From contig NC_051435.1 of the NCBI RefSeq assembly GCF_001649575.2, forward strand, positions 6,815,506 to 6,879,505: a stretch of 64,000 nt of DNA, in the 5' to 3' direction. This DNA comes from Kryptolebias marmoratus (Eukaryota > Chordata > Actinopteri > Cyprinodontiformes > Rivulidae). The position numbers and the translations under genes were made by a program. Shown here piece by piece: positions 63,593 to 64,000 of the stretch. Below the pieces are notes generated by a model, which searched no databases, had not been told where the DNA came from, and saw nothing but the letters and a program-made list of their open reading frames with translations. Every line of letters starts with the position of its first letter. The first letter of the stretch is position 1.

Positions 63593-63790
63593 AAGAAGCA
63601 GGACACACCTCTGGTCCAACCAGGAGAGTGGGGGTACATCAAGGTGGTGAAACGAAACAACTGGGCCAGCCCACGGTGGGAAGGACCGTTCCAGGTGCTG
63701 TTGACCACGTCCACCGCAGTGACGATCGCTGAAAGGCCCAGCTGGATACATCTCAGCCACTGTGAGCTACAAAGAGTGCTCGACCCTTAA
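63593..63790 (+). pseudogene. pol: 3' end of retroviral pol: integrase C-terminal domain
   Basis: The frame is open from a TAG at 63590-63592 to TAA at 63788-63790 (65 codons). It has the form of the C-terminal domain of gammaretrovirus-like integrases. A 'PGEW' turn is followed by a basic Lys/Arg/Asn-rich strand, then the diagnostic [13 protein letters not shown] block, a short variable strand, and WIHLSHC near the end. This domain binds DNA during integration. The protease, reverse transcriptase and the rest of integrase are absent upstream, so this is a broken gene. The final 65 codons themselves contain no stop or frameshift. The order integrase-end, gap of about 145 bp, env start is what a simple retrovirus shows. 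Confidence 0.9.
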
Positions 63791-63909
63791 AAAGCACCGG
63801 TACTGTGGGGAAGTCTGACTACAAAGGGGCCTCACTGTTTAGAGGTGGGGCGTCTCAACGTCAGTGAAGAAAACACCCGATCCCAGTTCCATTAGGCTAT
63901 TGAGGGGCT

Positions 63910-63924
63910 CGTGTGTCTTTGTAG
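63910..63924 (+). promoter_or_regulatory. Possible env splice acceptor
   Basis: GTGTGTCTTTGTAG, ending at 63923, is pyrimidine/T-rich and lies 12 nt before the env ATG, a position where simple retroviruses place the acceptor for the spliced env message. Whether it is used is unknown. Confidence 0.35.
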
Positions 63925-63935
63925 TCTGAGCGACA

Positions 63936-64000
63936 ATGAGGATTTCACACCTGAAGTGGTGGATTCTCTGTTGCGCTGTGGTTGCAGCATGCTCACTTTG
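63936..64000 (+). CDS. env: Start of a retroviral envelope gene (runs off the window)
   Basis: An ATG at 63936 opens a frame that is still open at the last base (21 full codons). The residues form a typical signal peptide: a short basic/polar start (MRISHLK) and a hydrophobic core (WWILCCAVVAACSL). Its place about 145 bp after the integrase stop matches env in gammaretrovirus-like genomes. Env proteins mediate membrane fusion. Only the leader is in this window, so nothing can be said about surface or fusion domains or intactness. It may belong to an ordinary defective provirus or to a captured env gene; captured, long-conserved env genes are known in spiny-rayed fishes. Confidence 0.6.
   Translation, partial: MRISHLKWWILCCAVVAACSL

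Larger units (their letters stand above)
63593..64000 (+). mobile_element. Gammaretrovirus-like endogenous retrovirus, 5'-truncated at pol
   Basis: Comprises the integrase end, the pol-env spacer and the env leader, all on the plus strand. No 5' LTR, gag or reverse transcriptase precedes it within at least 1 kb of readable host-like sequence. The 3' part, including any 3' LTR, would lie beyond 64000. Confidence 0.85.

Overview
This is a 64 kb piece of AT-rich vertebrate nuclear DNA, almost certainly from a ray-finned fish and probably a spiny-rayed (percomorph) species. The evidence is the repeat content: a decayed Tc1 transposon, LINE 3' ends of teleost L2/Rex/CR1 type, tRNA-related SINE fragments, a copy of the repeat with the core 'GACATTTTGGGAAA' that I know from percomorph genomes, hAT-like miniature elements, long simple repeats, and at the right edge a gammaretrovirus-like provirus remnant. 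There are no operons, rRNA or tRNA genes, CRISPR arrays or bacterial-type genes.

No complete host protein-coding gene can be supported. Most open frames are 60-145 codons and look like chance frames in AT-rich DNA. The window is best read as intergenic (gene-desert) or large-intron sequence. Two host transcribed features are possible: a first exon with promoter-like motifs on the minus strand (10725-11011), and a small exon with a strong splice acceptor on the plus strand (62731-62892). Neither is proven.

Layout. 1-5.2 kb: host DNA with old repeats (Tc1 terminal remnant at 965, interspersed repeats at 1395-2065). 5.2-6.6 kb: Tc1 transposase pseudogene with one terminal repeat. 6.6-15 kb: mostly unique DNA, the candidate minus-strand promoter, and a SINE-like repeat in two pieces. 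15.8-19.3 kb: a perfect AAAG array, one copy of a repeat family I call A, a LINE tail, and a (TA)n array. 22-27 kb: two MITE-like repeats and a family A copy. 27.6-27.9 kb and 44.2-44.7 kb: two members of an inverted-repeat-bounded element filled with GGTAAGTACC-like subunits. 29-38 kb: LINE remnants, a dispersed ~120 bp duplicate pair, and three family A copies, one with a module repeated three times. 42.8-43.7 kb: degenerate repeats. 46.1-46.4 kb: a cluster of octamer (POU) sites. 49.2-51.0 kb: CTCF-like motifs around two hairpins, one with a nearly fully paired 36-bp stem. 55.4 kb: percomorph-type repeat. 60.4 kb: last family A copy. 63.6-64.0 kb: 3' end of a retroviral integrase, then the start of an envelope gene that runs off the window.

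The items I would follow first are the retroviral pol/env remnant at the right edge, the RNA-hairpin candidate at 50.1 kb, and the inverted-repeat GTACC element family.
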